A DNA stretch of 64,000 bases from Cantharellus purpuraceus (taxonomy: Eukaryota; Basidiomycota; Agaricomycetes; Cantharellales; Hydnaceae), in contig JALBUN010000004.1 in assembly GCA_025174535.1 (NCBI GenBank), positions 558,001 to 622,000 of the forward strand, written 5' to 3'. The first letter of the stretch is position 1. The number at the start of each line of letters is the position of its first letter. The notes under the pieces are model-generated. The model ran no database searches and was not told the origin of the DNA. It worked only from the letters and a program-made list of their open reading frames with translations. Position numbers and translations under genes: made by a program. Positions 1 through 11,441 of this stretch are shown here, one piece after another.

Positions 1-9
1 TCTCCGCAG

Positions 10-1972
10 CTTCTTCTCGCGTCGTTGCAGTCTGTTGTGAAGCGTGACGTGGGGGAAACTATTCTCGCGAGCGTTATGCCTGGCGGACAGGATCCTCTCT
101 CGGTGCTTGACACGCATGCCAACACGCTCGGATACCTGTTCATCTTGTGCGCTGGATGTTTTGGTCTACGTTACATAGTGTCTGACTTTCTCTCAGGACA
201 GCCCGGCTCCACATCTTGGGCGCGCCGCCTGTGTCATTCGCCACAATATCACTTTTCTGTCACACATTCGATGCTGAAGTTGCACGATTAGCTCCTCATC
301 GCGGTCTGTTCTCGTGCTATTTTATACATCGTATTTTAATGCCTCATGAATCCAGTCACGTCGCTCGCACGCAGTATCGTCCAACTTGCCGAAAGCCATA
401 ACAATGTACGTCGCCACTCTCTTTCTTGAACAGCCTATTGTGCCCTAAACATCATTTGAAAGCTCAAAGCGGCTGTCGCCCCTCTGTACGATCTGACAAC
501 GCGGTACCCACCGTCGCTTTCATATCTTACTACGCTGCACCCATACTTTGTGCATGTACGTTGTGTACCCAGGTCTTCTCTACGGCACTCATTTATTTCT
601 CTTGTTGTCGCATGATTAGGCCTGCGTAGCATCCCGACACTTTACAACTGCTCTTCCTGTGCTTGACGTACCTCTATCTGAAATTGACACCTCGGTATGT
701 ATCGCCTACCTCCCACCGACGACATACACTGAACCCTATCATGGCTCCCACAGCTATCCCCTTTAACGTATCACGACGTGCTAAATTACCACTACACTGG
801 TGCCCTCGCACTGCTCGCACTCAAGCGCTTTGGCCAAGCTTCGGCGTTCCTTGAACTTGTCGCTGCAGCACCTGTTCACCAAAGCCCAGCTGCTCTCCAA
901 CTGGAGGCTCTCAAAAAGCTTACGCTCGTACGGCTCATCCTATTCGGCGCGGTGAGTCTTGCGAGCGGCCCTTGAGGCATCGAGTCATGCTGATGTATCG
1001 TGTATAGACGAGGCCGTTGCCTAGGTATGCGCATCCCAACTTATGGCGGCACCTCAAGAATACGCCATACGCCGCATTCGCGAAGATGTATTCGTCATCC
1101 ATTGCTGCTCTAACAGACTTTGTCGAAAAGGAGGCAAAGCTTTTTGAATCTGTACGCAATGCTGCTGCGTTCTGTCGATGCCCATCTGTGCCTTTGTTGA
1201 TAAAAGCTGTGTTGAAAACAGGAATGCAACTTGGGGTTAGTGCGGCAAGCATTGGATCACGCACCACGTTGGACGGTGCGCAAGCTCACAGAGACGTATG
1301 TCACGTTGAGCCTTTCTGAGATAGGAAAGGCGGCTGGGATTACGGAGGAAGAAGATGTACGGGAGATCGTGTTAAACATGGTGCGCAGTGTTCTCTCTCC
1401 ATGCGATGCTTCATGGCACTCACTCTCCTTTATCGTTTTCCTGTATTCTGCGCAATGCTGGTATACTACGTCTTACATCATCGTCCCACTGTCGTTCATA
1501 TCTTTTGGTTGTGTCTCGCATTCCGCAGATCGAGCTTGGCGAAATGAATGCTACGCTGGATGTCTCTGGAACTGTGACATTCCATGACGCTGAAAGGCAA
1601 TATTGTGGGGCGGAAGTTGACAGGTTGCTTAAGGAGGCACAGGAGCAGGGTGCGCTTCTCAGCGAGTTGGACCGTGAGCTAGGACGTAGCACAGACTTTT
1701 TATCAAAGGTGCGCAGATTTTAGTTGTGTTTAATGATCAACCCCTTCTTTACGTTCCGTGGTCTTTTGTTCATCCTGCATCCATAACACTTACTAATGCA
1801 CGCCCTTTCCTTTGTCATGATCTTTTACTTGGCGCCACAACACTTTGCGTCGTCATACTCATAGGCTGTGATGAAAGAGAAAGAGGGTGGTGGGGTAGGA
1901 ATGGATGAGGATTTGTACGGATCGCTGGCTGGACCGCCTGGTTACAAGGATTGGGACGATGGAGGGTTTTGA
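10..1972 (+). CDS. csn3: COP9 signalosome complex subunit 3 (CSN3), 5'-truncated by the window edge
   Basis: Ten exons can be joined in frame: 10-146, 197-303, 356-405, 463-555, 620-694, 754-951, 1008-1151, 1222-1380, 1529-1708 and 1865-1972. All nine introns are GT-AG, mostly 50-70 bp with two near 150 bp, and the visible part encodes 416 residues. The translation follows the CSN3 family: an N-terminal helical repeat region, then a conserved stretch (DVLNYHYTGALALLALKRF, exon 6), then a C-terminal PCI/winged-helix region (LGLVRQALDH, LTETYVTLSLSEIG, VTFHD). The protein ends in an acidic tail. The family is a scaffold subunit of the COP9 signalosome, which removes Nedd8 from cullin-RING ligases, in nucleus and cytoplasm. 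The window opens on what looks like a splice acceptor (CCGCAG, 4-9), so upstream exons lie outside. Only the first-exon boundary is uncertain. Confidence 0.9.
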
Positions 1973-2655
1973 GAGCTTCGTTTAGGCTGATATTTCACCC
2001 TCACCCAGGGTCCTACTCGCATCATTGCATTCAATTCAACGTGTCCTTTGTCAATGATCCGACTTTCTTGTCAGACTTTTTACTAATACTATAAAGCTTA
2101 GCTATGGCGCTACGCATGCTTCTCAGCAAAGTTATATCCTGTAGTAGGCGCGCGATGCCAACAAATGAACTAAGGTTCCACTTAGCCGTCTTCCACAAGA
2201 ATTCGTTGGACTATTACCAGATCAACGTAGTATGATAGAGGGTATCGTGTGGTCTGAGTTAATTACGGGCCTAAGGTGTACGCATTTCCCAGGCTTTTCA
2301 AGACCTGTCATGAAAGCTTAAATTGGACATGTATCTCCATTGCTACTGGCAGCATGGGTGTGAGGCCATGAGGACTCGTTTGAAAAAGCTAGACATAGAA
2401 GGCCCCTGTTGAAATCAATTGTGATCTATCGATGGGAGTGACGTTGTGATAGGGTGAAAGGTACTATAATAGAGCGCTTCGATAGGTAAGATCTTACAGG
2501 TCTGATCACTAGACAGTCTCGGATTAAAGAAAACTGCATTCTAGGCACTTGGTCTTGCACGTATGTTACAATTTTTATGGCTTGACAATTGAATGCTTGG
2601 CGTGATTGGTTCTACGAGATGGTAAAAGTTTAACCATCAAGGGAACACAATCCTC
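1973..2655. other. Intergenic region between convergent genes
   Basis: Contains the 3' ends of the CSN3 gene and the first quinone oxidoreductase gene, which converge here. I see no ORF, repeat or RNA gene that I can support. Confidence 0.5.
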
Positions 2656-3470
2656 TCAAAATTTGATGCGGGCAACGCTTTCATAGAACGTCTTGCCTTG
2701 TGTGGTGGCAACACCGAGCTCAAGCTCCGAAGGCTGACGTGATCCATCTCCACCCTGGATCGAACATCAGAGAATGTGCGAATCTGAAGGAGACATGACA
2801 ACGTACAGCAAAAGTGCCTGCAGCTAATGGACCTCCACCGTGAACTTCTTGTGAGTTCATGAAGACCCCGAATGTGTGCTTATAGCCCAATGGCACATAG
2901 AGGATTCCATGGTGTGCCAATGTGGTGATCATGGCGAGTGCAGTGGCTTCTTGTCCCCCACCCTGAGACCCAGTCGAGACGAAGAGGCCAGCACACTTTC
3001 CGTGGAGAGCACCTTTGGCCCAGAGCTGGCCAGTTGCGTCCCAGAAGGTCTTCCATTGAGCGGGGAGGCTGCCGTAACGTGTGGGAATACCAAAGAGGAA
3101 GGTGTCATAGTCGGCAAGATCTTTGACCTCGAAAATCGGGTAATTGGGTTTGGGCGGAGCGTGCATCTTAGCCAGGACATCTTCTGGCAGGGTCTCACGG
3201 ATTCTGGACGCACATGAGCAATATGCCAGCTGCAGGATACCATGAACTCACTGGAAGATGGAGGCTGTGCCACCCGCAGCCTCAATACCCTTCTTCTCGG
3301 CCTCAGCGACTGAATGACGGTGAATATACATATCTAGACTTGCAGGATACCAAGAACCTACGCTTTGCAATATGGCCATAGAGCGAGTAGATGACGATGG
3401 CGACCTAACGAGGAGAGTTTATGGGGTGAAGAACAAGTATGAAATATCAACATACTTTTGGAGTAGACAT
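2656..3470 (-). CDS. Flavodoxin-like NAD(P)H:quinone oxidoreductase (WrbA family), copy 1
   Basis: Five exons on the minus strand join in frame: 3470-3456, 3404-3362, 3309-3252, 3203-2807 and 2754-2656, giving 203 residues, the usual length of the family. All introns are short GT-AG. The N-terminus ([17 protein letters not shown]) carries the flavodoxin fold's first strand and phosphate loop. Further family marks are [36 protein letters not shown] and [14 protein letters not shown] with GGDGSRQPS. Known members bind FMN as tetramers and reduce quinones by two electrons in the cytosol, limiting redox cycling. No signal peptide or membrane segment is seen. The ATG is chosen because the next exon starts in phase with the conserved KVAIVIYS. 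It is one half of an inverted pair with the gene at 11442-12260. Confidence 0.92.
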
Positions 3471-4660
3471 TGTAGTGTGAAGTATGGGTTGGTTGAATCA
3501 TCGATGCTACATTCTTGGCCGCCTTTATAGAAATGCCATGTCGTGGGAATGACTTGCTTTCTGCGTCAAAAATGTGCTGAAAAGTTACATGGCGCCTAGT
3601 TTGACTTCCGTCATGCTATATGCGGAATATGCTTCTCGCGGGACAGGAGCATATGCATAAGCTCGCGAGAGCGGCCCACCCACATCTGGTACACAATCAA
3701 CAGGGCAGGCACGAACCTGGTATGCGTCTAATCAGCATCAATCAGCTTGACTAGCTCAAACCGCAGCTCTTACTTGACGTTTTACGAGTCACCGTACATG
3801 TCTGACTAGGGGTGTTTCTGGTTCATACTCAATGACATCATGAGCTCCCAGGGGCATCCCAGTCCGGCGATGCGTACCCACGATGCTATTTGTGCATGTC
3901 CACCATCGCACACCACTTTGCTTTCTCATTCAACTTACATATTCTTCAGCCAGACTTCGGTCGGACTTTCAGAATAAGGTCTTCGGATCAGGCGTTGCGG
4001 AGCTTCGATTCTGGCGCGCGTCTTCTCAACACATGTCTGTTTCACCATAACCTTTCCCCTCGCTTCCCGACGTTGTTTGACATCCGGTCACTCCTTACCC
4101 TCCGTCTAACCATTGGTGACGGAGATTCGTCAGAATCTTGACGAAGGCTCGATTATGGAGCGACTCGCCCTCAATGTGGATACCTGGAGGGAGCCGGACA
4201 TAACCGGGGAATGAACCCAACTCAGATATAAGACAAGGGTTGAATATAAGTAGATAGACCAGTAGGTAAGTCCTCAAAACACGACTTTTGTGTTGACCGC
4301 CCTACTGGTTGCTCGAAGTCCGAATCGCAACACCCTACACATGGGTCCACGACTCGGCAAAGTATAGGAATGTTTTTTAGGACGCCTGCTGGAGTTCGAG
4401 AGCGTCCGAGCTACTGGGAGATGGTCTAAGGTCTAAAGATCTGTAGACCTTTAGACCTGGACCACAGTGGACGCTATGCCGCGCCGGCAGATCACATCAT
4501 CCCCTTGATCGAAGGTTGAGCTGAAAGTGAGGCACGAGCTGACCAAGCTCAAACATCACCTCGGCAGCAGACTCCCCCCCTACTTTCTCTCTCCTACGGT
4601 CAGTTTAGGAGCGCGCGTAGGTGAACTGAAGTCTCGCGCTCAGTTGTAAATCCTTGTCGC
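3471..4660. repeat. Left arm of an inverted duplication: upstream region of quinone oxidoreductase copy 1
   Basis: The first 150 bp upstream of copy 1 match, in reverse orientation, the region upstream of copy 2 (shared stretches around GGTTGGTTGAATC and GATGCTACAT). Farther out, 4575-4655 matches 10838-10905 inverted, including ACTTCAGTTCACCT and GATTTACAACTGAGCGC. The left arm is about 580 bp longer than the right one between these anchors, so it gained or the other lost sequence. Bases 3700-4500 hold no gene I recognise; the short open frame at 3890-4141 has no family features. Confidence 0.6.
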
Positions 4661-5085
4661 GTCTTCCTTTATCTTGGAGCATGTCATCTTTGCTCATGCA
4701 CGCCGTGCAGGTGACAAAGACTTAGATATGGAATGATTCGCCCTCAATATGGACTCATGTGGGTGCACAGTTTGGTGGGGTACTGGAATTTTCCTTTGGC
4801 GCCTTGTATGGGAACTGGTTTTCCCTTAAAAGATCTTGTTAAAAATCCTGAAACTGTACAATTTCACTTCATGGCCTTAAAATATCAGCATATATCTGCT
4901 GCTTTCTCTTGATTCAGGGTCATTCAAATATTCCCTATTTTTTCATATTTTTTTTGGGAATTTTCCATGCAGAAATGAGTCTACAAACTTATTGTTTTGC
5001 TGGGCGAAGTTTTGGGACCCACATGGACCCACAAAAATTCACAGATGTCAGCAGCTTCAAAGTCAGCTGGAGTCACCCGGACAAC

Positions 5086-5519
5086 TGACTCATTTTCAAT
5101 CACATGACTCATTTCAATCTCCAATCCAATCTGATCACCGCTGCCAGTAAATCCTCAATATCTTCACAACCACTGCACCTTCTGACTCCATTTTCAGTGG
5201 AGAGTTCAATAGAAGCTGTGCCTACCCATAGCTATGCTGATCAGCCCGGGAAACAAAGTATTGACCAAGTTATTTGAGTAATGGTGACTCATGCAATGAC
5301 TCCTGCCATGACTCATACCATGACTCCTGTGATTACTCATACTATGACTCCTGCTCTGAGTCACACTATGACTCCTGCTCTGAGTCACACTATGACTCCT
5401 GCTCTGAGTCACACTATGACTCCTGCTCTGAGTCACACTATGACTCCTGCTCTGAGTCACACTATGACTCCTGCTCTGAGTCACACTATGACTCCATCCA
5501 TGACTCATGCCATGAGTCA
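5086..5519 (+). promoter_or_regulatory. Cluster of twelve TGA(C/G)TCA motifs in the B LTR U3
   Basis: Exact TGACTCA or TGAGTCA heptamers lie at 5086, 5105, 5285, 5309, 5357, 5381, 5405, 5429, 5453, 5477, 5501 and 5513. This heptamer is the established binding site of AP-1/Gcn4 bZIP factors, including fungal CPC1-type regulators of amino-acid starvation. The cluster ends about 130 bp upstream of the LTR TATA box. That it acts as an enhancer is inference. Confidence 0.5.
5341..5484 (+). repeat. 24-bp tandem repeat, six copies, inside the B LTR
   Basis: Six near-perfect 24-bp units run from 5341 to 5484, each containing ATGACTCCTG and CTGAGTCAC. The B LTRs at 8350-9802 and 13040-14492 have one copy at the same place, so the array expanded in this copy only. 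It creates long cysteine/serine-rich or histidine-rich open frames that are artefacts. Confidence 0.9.
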
Positions 5520-5650
5520 GAGCAAATCCAAGCAGCTCATTGGCTAGGAAACTTCCACTCCCTTCTCACCTATTCCACTAGCTTCCAGTAGTTTCCATCT
5601 ATTAATAGGTAGAAGTTTCCAGTAGTATTAGTCAGCTCCTGTAAATACAA

Positions 5651-5658
5651 TATAAAAG
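5651..5658 (+). promoter_or_regulatory. TATA box of the B LTR
   Basis: TATAAAAG lies directly after the U3 motif cluster and is followed by the region shared by A and B LTRs (GGAG.CCATTCTGCCTCTGAA), the expected U3/R transition. The same arrangement occurs in other B copies. Confidence 0.6.
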
Positions 5659-5985
5659 GAGCCCATTCTGCCTCTGAATAAATAACCATTTCTACCCCAT
5701 CATTTGCACATCAGTGTGACTAGAGTGACATACAGTGTCATCCTCTATATCTCAGTAACTGTTGATTGTCCAGTTCAAGGGTCGCTTACAGTTGTGTAAC
5801 TGTATTCAATTGCACTCGAAGTAGTGATTGTCCTGCTTTGGGTGTGAGTGTAGTATCTACCTCGCGTGACTACAAATCTACAGGGTGAGATTGTCTGTCA
5901 ATAGTCCTGCTATTAGTGCTCTTTGTTTAAGTTACTAGTGTGTACTGCCTTTGCAGAGCATTAGGATCTTGAACTTGTGTGAAGC

Positions 5986-7417
5986 TGTATGGGAACCACC
6001 TTTTCCCTATCAAATTCCATTTATGCAGCACCAATGTGCTATTCTTTGCTTTTCCATTCCTAAATATCAGCATATATTTGATGCTTGTACCTGGAATGGA
6101 CTTATTCAAATATTCTCTATTTTTCCATATTTTTTCGGGAATATTCCATGCAGAACTCGGCCCAGAATCATTTATTTCTGCTGTGCTACAGTTGTGGACC
6201 CATAGGCACCCACAAACCTTTGCGCAGCCGGCTCTCCCCTTTTGGACCAGGCATTTGGCCTCAATTCAAGCTCAGATGTCTCTGATCAATAAATATTCTC
6301 TAACTTAACAACCACAGCCTCTCAGGGCACTATTTTCCATGCAGATCATCACCTGACATGTGGCTATCCATGGCTGTCCAAACCAGTGCAGAAAACAGGG
6401 TGGACACCCTTCTTTTTGCCTGATCAGTGCCTAGCTCAGGGATCAGATCAGCTGATGGGTGATCAAATCAGGTGATTGCCTTGGAATATTCTACCCCTTT
6501 CCATAACATTCTAGCTGTTTCCTTCTATTATTAGATAGAACTTTCCAGAACCATTATTCAGCTCCTGATCAGTGTTAGTGCTGTGATCAGATCCTGTGAT
6601 TGGCTTGGAATATTCTACCCCTTTCTTCCACCTTCCACAACCTTCCAGTAGTTTCCATCTATTGATAGGTAGAATATTCCAGAACCATTATTCAGCCCCT
6701 GTAAATACAATATATAAGGACGCCATTCTGCCTCTGAAAGAATAACATATCATCATATTCTACCCATCTTCTGCACACCAGTGTGACTAGAGTGACATAC
6801 AGTGTCATCCTCTATCTCAGTAACTGTTGATTACCAGTTCAAGGATCTTTTACAGTTGTATAACTGTACTTGATTGCACTCGAAGTAGTGATATTCCTGC
6901 TTTGGGCGTGAGTGTAGTATCTGCCTCACGTGACTACGAATCTACAGGGTGAGATTGTCTGTCGATAGTCCTGCCATTAGTGCTCTTGTTTAAGTAACTA
7001 GTGTGTACTGCCTTTGCAGAGCATTAGAAGCTTGAACTCGTGTGAAGCAGTTGCTAGACTACTTCACACATTGCTGTTACCCGCTTCTGAGTGCCACTGG
7101 TTGGACGGTTGGATTCATCCACCTACTTCCTTTAGCCTCTAAGTGCATTCCCCTCTTTTTGGAATATCTGGACCCCTAAGCGTCCGTGAACTCTAGACTC
7201 TGGAAGTCTTATTCATTTCTTGCTGCTAAGAAATGTATTACCTTTCTGCGTATAGTCTGCATTGACCAATACAAAGGATTGTAACCAAAGTACAAATGTT
7301 AAATTGTTTCTGGAGTTGTGCTGCAGCAGGGTTTGATATTCTTCTCAGCTGTTCATTCACGGAATTGTGGTGATTTAGAGTTTGCCCTAACACCATAATT
7401 TTGCGGGTTCCAAAACA
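5986..7417 (+). mobile_element. Family A LTR, 5' LTR of a truncated element
   Basis: A 1432-bp LTR from TGTATGGG to CCAAAACA, matching the LTRs of the full-length element at 19598-31314. The internal sequence TTTGGTGGAC follows immediately, as in that element, so this is a 5' LTR. Its U3 carries repeated TGATCA palindromes rather than TGACTCA motifs. The 5 bp before it are GAAGC; a matching duplication is not found downstream. Confidence 0.92.
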
Positions 7418-7715
7418 TTTGGTGGACACTCTGGGAATTGCTTAAGCAGTGTCTAGAGTGTAGATTCTAAGCACCATTGCAGATATAACCCGACCTTCTA
7501 TCACTAAGTCTTTACTCAATATAGTTTCTCGTAATCTGGAACAAACCGATTTGGAATTTCCAGAAGACAAGTTCTATAGTCACACTCGTCTGCCCTCCTC
7601 CTCTAATCCTAACTCTCCTCTTTATCTAAACCCTTATCCAACACCAACTCGTATACAAACTCGTTTCGAATCGTATCGACCTCGTGACAAGTTGACCTCA
7701 TTCAAGCTGAGCAAC

Positions 7716-8349
7716 ATGTCTACTTCAACAATTCGACAACAACAACAACTCGAGGACGACCCGTCTACTCCTTTGGCTGCTCAACCAGAGCGACCTATTG
7801 CTCCTATCACTCCTGGCTTCTTGCACACTAGATCCCCACTCACTCCTGTGAATGATCTTGACCAGACATTTACTACGGATGAAGAGATTAGTGCTGCAGA
7901 TGCCTCTTTTGCTGTGGAAGTTGATCAGACTAACCATGCACTTACCAATTGGACTTTTGATGGACCCCTGATCACAGGACCATTACAAAATGTCTTTGTA
8001 GTGCCTGGTAAGCCTTTGAAAAGCTTCAGTGCAGCAAGAGTACGGAGAGAGGTCAGACTTGATCCCCTACTCTCTTCCAGAAGAGATTCACTCCTTAGCA
8101 TTGCAGAGATGAGCTTTAATCGTGTGGAAGCACCAGGTACTAGAGCTCTGAATCGTCTTGCTACTGGACTCTTCAGGAAAGAATTAGCGTTACTCAATGT
8201 GGTACTGCTCGGACATCCTGGACGAGTTAGTCAGCATGGTAGTACGGGGTATTATCTTGATCCATGGAAGTATAAGCAACTGTTAGACACTCTTAATCAT
8301 ATTGCAAATGAGAGAGAAAGTGTTCTGCAGCAGATGAAACTTCCTCCTC
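7716..8349 (+). pseudogene. Truncated gag of family A
   Basis: From the first ATG at 7716 (MSTSTIRQ) the frame is nearly identical to the N-terminus of gag-pol in the full-length element at 21327. The open frame continues upstream to 7551 without a stop. After QQMKLPP the A sequence ends at 8349 and a family B LTR starts; the frame reads on into that LTR until 8426. Protease, RT and integrase are missing, so it cannot be functional. Confidence 0.88.
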
Positions 8350-9802
8350 TGTATGGGAACTGGTTTTCCCTTAAAAAGATCTTGTTTAAAGTCCCAAAAC
8401 TGTACAATTTCGCTTCATGGCCTTAAAATATCAGCATATATCTGCTGCTTTCTCTTGATTCAGGGCCATTCAAATATTCTCTATTTTTTCATATTTTTTT
8501 GGGAATTTTCCATGCAGAAATGAGTCTACAAACTTATTGTTCTGCTGGGCGAAGTTTTGGGACCCACATGGACCCACAAACCTTCGCAGATGTCAGCAGC
8601 CTCAAAGTCAGCCGGAGTCACCCGGACAACTGACTCATTGTTGATCACATGACTCATTTCAATCTCCGACTCAATCTGGTCACCACTGCCAGTAAATGCT
8701 CAATATCTTCGCAACCACTGCACCTCCTGACTCCATTTTCAGTGGAGAGTTCAATAGAAGCCATGCCTACCCATAGCTGTGCTAATCAGCCTGGGAAACG
8801 AAGTATTGACCGAGTTATTTGAGTAATGGTGACTCATGCAATGACTCCTGCCATGACTCATGCTATGACTCCTTCCATGACTCATACCATGACTCCTGTG
8901 ATTACTCATGCTATGACTCCTGCTCTGAGTCACACTATGACCCCATCCATGACTCATGCCATGAGTCAGAGCAAATCCAAGCAGCTCATTGGCTAGGAAA
9001 CTTCCACCCCCTTCTCACATATTCCACTAGCTTCCAGTAGTTTCCATCTATTAATAGGTAGAAGTTTCCAGTAGTATTAGTCAGCTCCTGTAAATACAAT
9101 ATAAAAGGAGCCCATTCTGCCTCTGAATAAACAACCATTTCTACCCCATCATTTGCACATCAGTGTGACTAGAGTGACATACAGTGTCATCCTCTATATC
9201 TCAGTAACTGTTGATTGTCCAGTTCAAGGGTCGCTTACAGTTGTGTAACTGTATTCAATTGCACTCGAAGTAGTGATTGTCCTGCTTTGGGCGTGAGTGT
9301 AGTATCTACCTCGCGTGACTACGAATCTACAGGGTGAGATTGTCTGTCGATAGTCCTGCCATTAGTGCTCTTGTTTAAGTTACTAGTGTGTACTGCCTTT
9401 GCAGAGCATTAGAATCTTGAACTCGTGTGAAGCAGTTGCTAGACTACTTCACACATTGCTGTTACCCGCTTCAGAGTGTCACTGGTTGGACGGTCGGATT
9501 CATCCACCTACTTCCTCTAGCCTCTAAGTGCATTCCCCTCTTTTTGGAATATCTGGACCCCTAAGCGTCCGTGAACTCTAGACTCTGGAAGTCTTATTCA
9601 TTCCCTACTGCTAAGAAACGTATTACCTTCCTGCGTATTGTCTGCATTGACCATTACAACGGATTGTAACCAAAGTACAAACGTTAAATCGTTTCTGGAG
9701 TTGTGCTGCAGTAGGATTTGATATTCTTCTCAGCTGTTCATTCACGGAATTGTGGTGATTTAGAGTTTGCCCTAACACCATAATTTTGCGGGTTCCAAAA
9801 CA
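8350..9802 (+). mobile_element. Family B LTR, complete, interrupting family A gag
   Basis: 1453 bp from TGTATGGGAACTGG to CCAAAACA, the same length as the solo B LTR at 13040-14492. The flanks do not show a matching 5-bp target duplication (TCCTC before, CTCAG after), and family A sequence does not resume on the right. It therefore probably marks a recombination or deletion junction rather than a simple solo LTR. The U3 has eight TGA(C/G)TCA motifs and one copy of the 24-bp unit. Confidence 0.9.
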
Positions 9803-9939
9803 CTCAGTCAGCATCATGCCTATGCACTGCAGCCCTGCAATGTTAGACTTACCACCCAATCTTCCCATGGTGCCCAATCTCCAACAGTTGAGATGTTTCA
9901 GCGCCAGCTTCCCATCACACCTAACATGATATTTAGTGA

Positions 9940-10480
9940 GCCACAACATTTGTACCATGATAGAACAAGTATTTACTCATACAATTTCCCCAGGGAGATC
10001 CCTCATCCTCCCTTCTTGGCAGTAACACCACTTCATCGCTCACTTGCAATGGCATATACATCTCATCTGCCCATGCTCATTCTTCATCACAGGTGGCATA
10101 GTCTTGCAAACCATGACTGGGTTCCATGTCATTAAACCCCATCTCCCCAGTATGCCATGTGTGCCCCGGGTCAGCCAAAGGGTGTTGCAACGGCAAACCA
10201 GAGTCACGGGCATATGTGATGCCCAGGAAGGACTGCCCATCGTCATCGTCCACGTGCGGGGCCTGGTCATCCAAGAACCATGGTACAGTGGCCTGCTGTC
10301 GAGCCACATAGGTGGCCACATTCGCCCTGTGTCGGGCTGTCTTTTCATGCACTGCAGCCCGGCGGAGCGCGCGGGGGTGCTCCCCATTATCAAAAGGCCG
10401 ACAGGCCCATGTGTCGTTCACCGTGTCATGGTGAAAGTCTGCACAAGCCCATCATTAGCATAACAGGAGAGCCAGCCATA
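9940..10480 (-). pseudogene. Unrecognised coding-like remnant between LTR debris and the duplication arm
   Basis: On the minus strand a frame stays open for about 130 codons, with a composition that looks coding (segments such as FDNGEHPRALRRAAVHEKTA and FLDDQAPHVDDDDGQSFLG). It meets one TGA after DYATCDEE, then stays open for another 50 codons (AWADEMYMPLQVSDEVVLLP). The region is more GC-rich than the LTRs around it. I do not recognise a family. It may be a fragment of a transposon-carried or host gene. The other frames here are also partly open, which lowers confidence. Confidence 0.3.
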
Positions 10481-10829
10481 TCAATAACGCACACTCCAGG
10501 TGGGTCAGTGAATGCTGTTCAGGCATGAGTGTCGTGGTAGCGAGTGCGTCGCAGGTCCGATATCTGAGGCGATCCAAGGCTATCTGAGGCGATCCGCCAC
10601 AGATATGGGGAACGGGAAGCTGTCACTGTCGTAGAAAGACGGCCAAAAGAGACTTCCTACACACTTAGCGGAAGATTGTGGCGACCCACTAATGTATAGC
10701 GTGGGTTCGATATTGCAGCTGATGCGCGACAGAGATCGGGGAGGACAGACTGTCTCGGTTGTAGAACGACGGCCAAAAGAGACTTCAGTTCACCTCAGTG
10801 TTGCTAGCGATGTTGAGGAGCCTTTGCCT

Positions 10830-11441
10830 TCATAAGGATTTACAACTGAGCGCAAGACTTCAGTTCACCTATAACTACAATGACCGTAGAAGAGAGACAA
10901 CAGACCATGATTACCTATGCAATAGGCGCCTGTGATATTAGCTGACTTGGGAATTTCACGCCAGGGAAGTTTGGGCATCACCCGAGTTGCAGCTCGCACT
11001 AGCCGCGCATCAGGAGACAATTTTAAATCAAAGGGTGGAAAAGCAAGATTTTATCATAGCTTTTTTAACACGCCGTGCGAGGTAAGCTGACACTAGCCCG
11101 CAAGCGCCATGCGTGTGTCAAGCGCTAAACCCAACCCCCGGGTGTGTAGGTGGCACTGCGTATGTTCGGCGAGACTGGTCGTGATCACCGGACCTGGCCT
11201 CGGTCAACTGTGGGGACAATCGAAGCATCCCGACTGGAGCCATGTGACCCGGTGAACCAGGGTGAACCGTATTAGCGGCTACTGCTTGCGAGAAGCATAT
11301 TCTGCATATATGAAATGGCTGAGGTCAGACTATAGACGCCATATATTTTCGGGCATACAAAGTAACCCGTTCCATGGCGCAGCATTATTAAAGGTGGCCA
11401 AGTATGTAGCATCATTCAACCAACCCATACTTCAATCTACA
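10830..11441. repeat. Right arm of the inverted duplication and promoter region of quinone oxidoreductase copy 2
   Basis: Bases 10838-10905 match 4575-4655 in reverse orientation, and 11340-11441 resemble the region upstream of copy 1. A TATA-like ATTAAAGG lies about 50 bp before the start codon, and copy 1 has TTTATAGA at the matching place. No other gene is seen between 10571 and 11441. Confidence 0.6.

Larger units (their letters stand above)
4805..5985 (+). mobile_element. Family B LTR, 3' end missing
   Basis: Begins TGTATGGGAACTGG as in the complete 1453-bp B LTRs at 8350 and 13040, and follows them through U3, TATA box and most of U5. It stops at 5985 (ending GTGTGAAGC), where a family A LTR begins. 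The missing end is not found after the A sequence, so this is not a simple nested insertion and material has been lost. This copy has the expanded 24-bp tandem array described separately. Confidence 0.85.

Noticed and set aside
2929..3285. 118-residue frame overlapping quinone oxidoreductase copy 1
   Set aside because: It reads through two introns in the wrong frame, while the spliced model gives a complete family protein.
5341..5484. Possible CRISPR-like array
   Set aside because: The 24-bp units are directly adjacent with no unique spacers, and the organism is a eukaryote.
5206..5591. Ser/His/Gln-rich and Cys/Ser/Asp-rich frames with tandem peptide repeats
   Set aside because: They come from the 24-bp DNA repeat and the TGACTCA cluster in the B LTR. 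All frames are open because the unit length is a multiple of three.
5979..6308. A 109-residue frame (MKLYGNHLFPIKFHLCSTNV) repeated at 19543, 29883, 41166 and 47682
   Set aside because: It lies in the U3 of every family A LTR and repeats only because the LTR repeats. Overlapping frames are also open, and there are no protein features.
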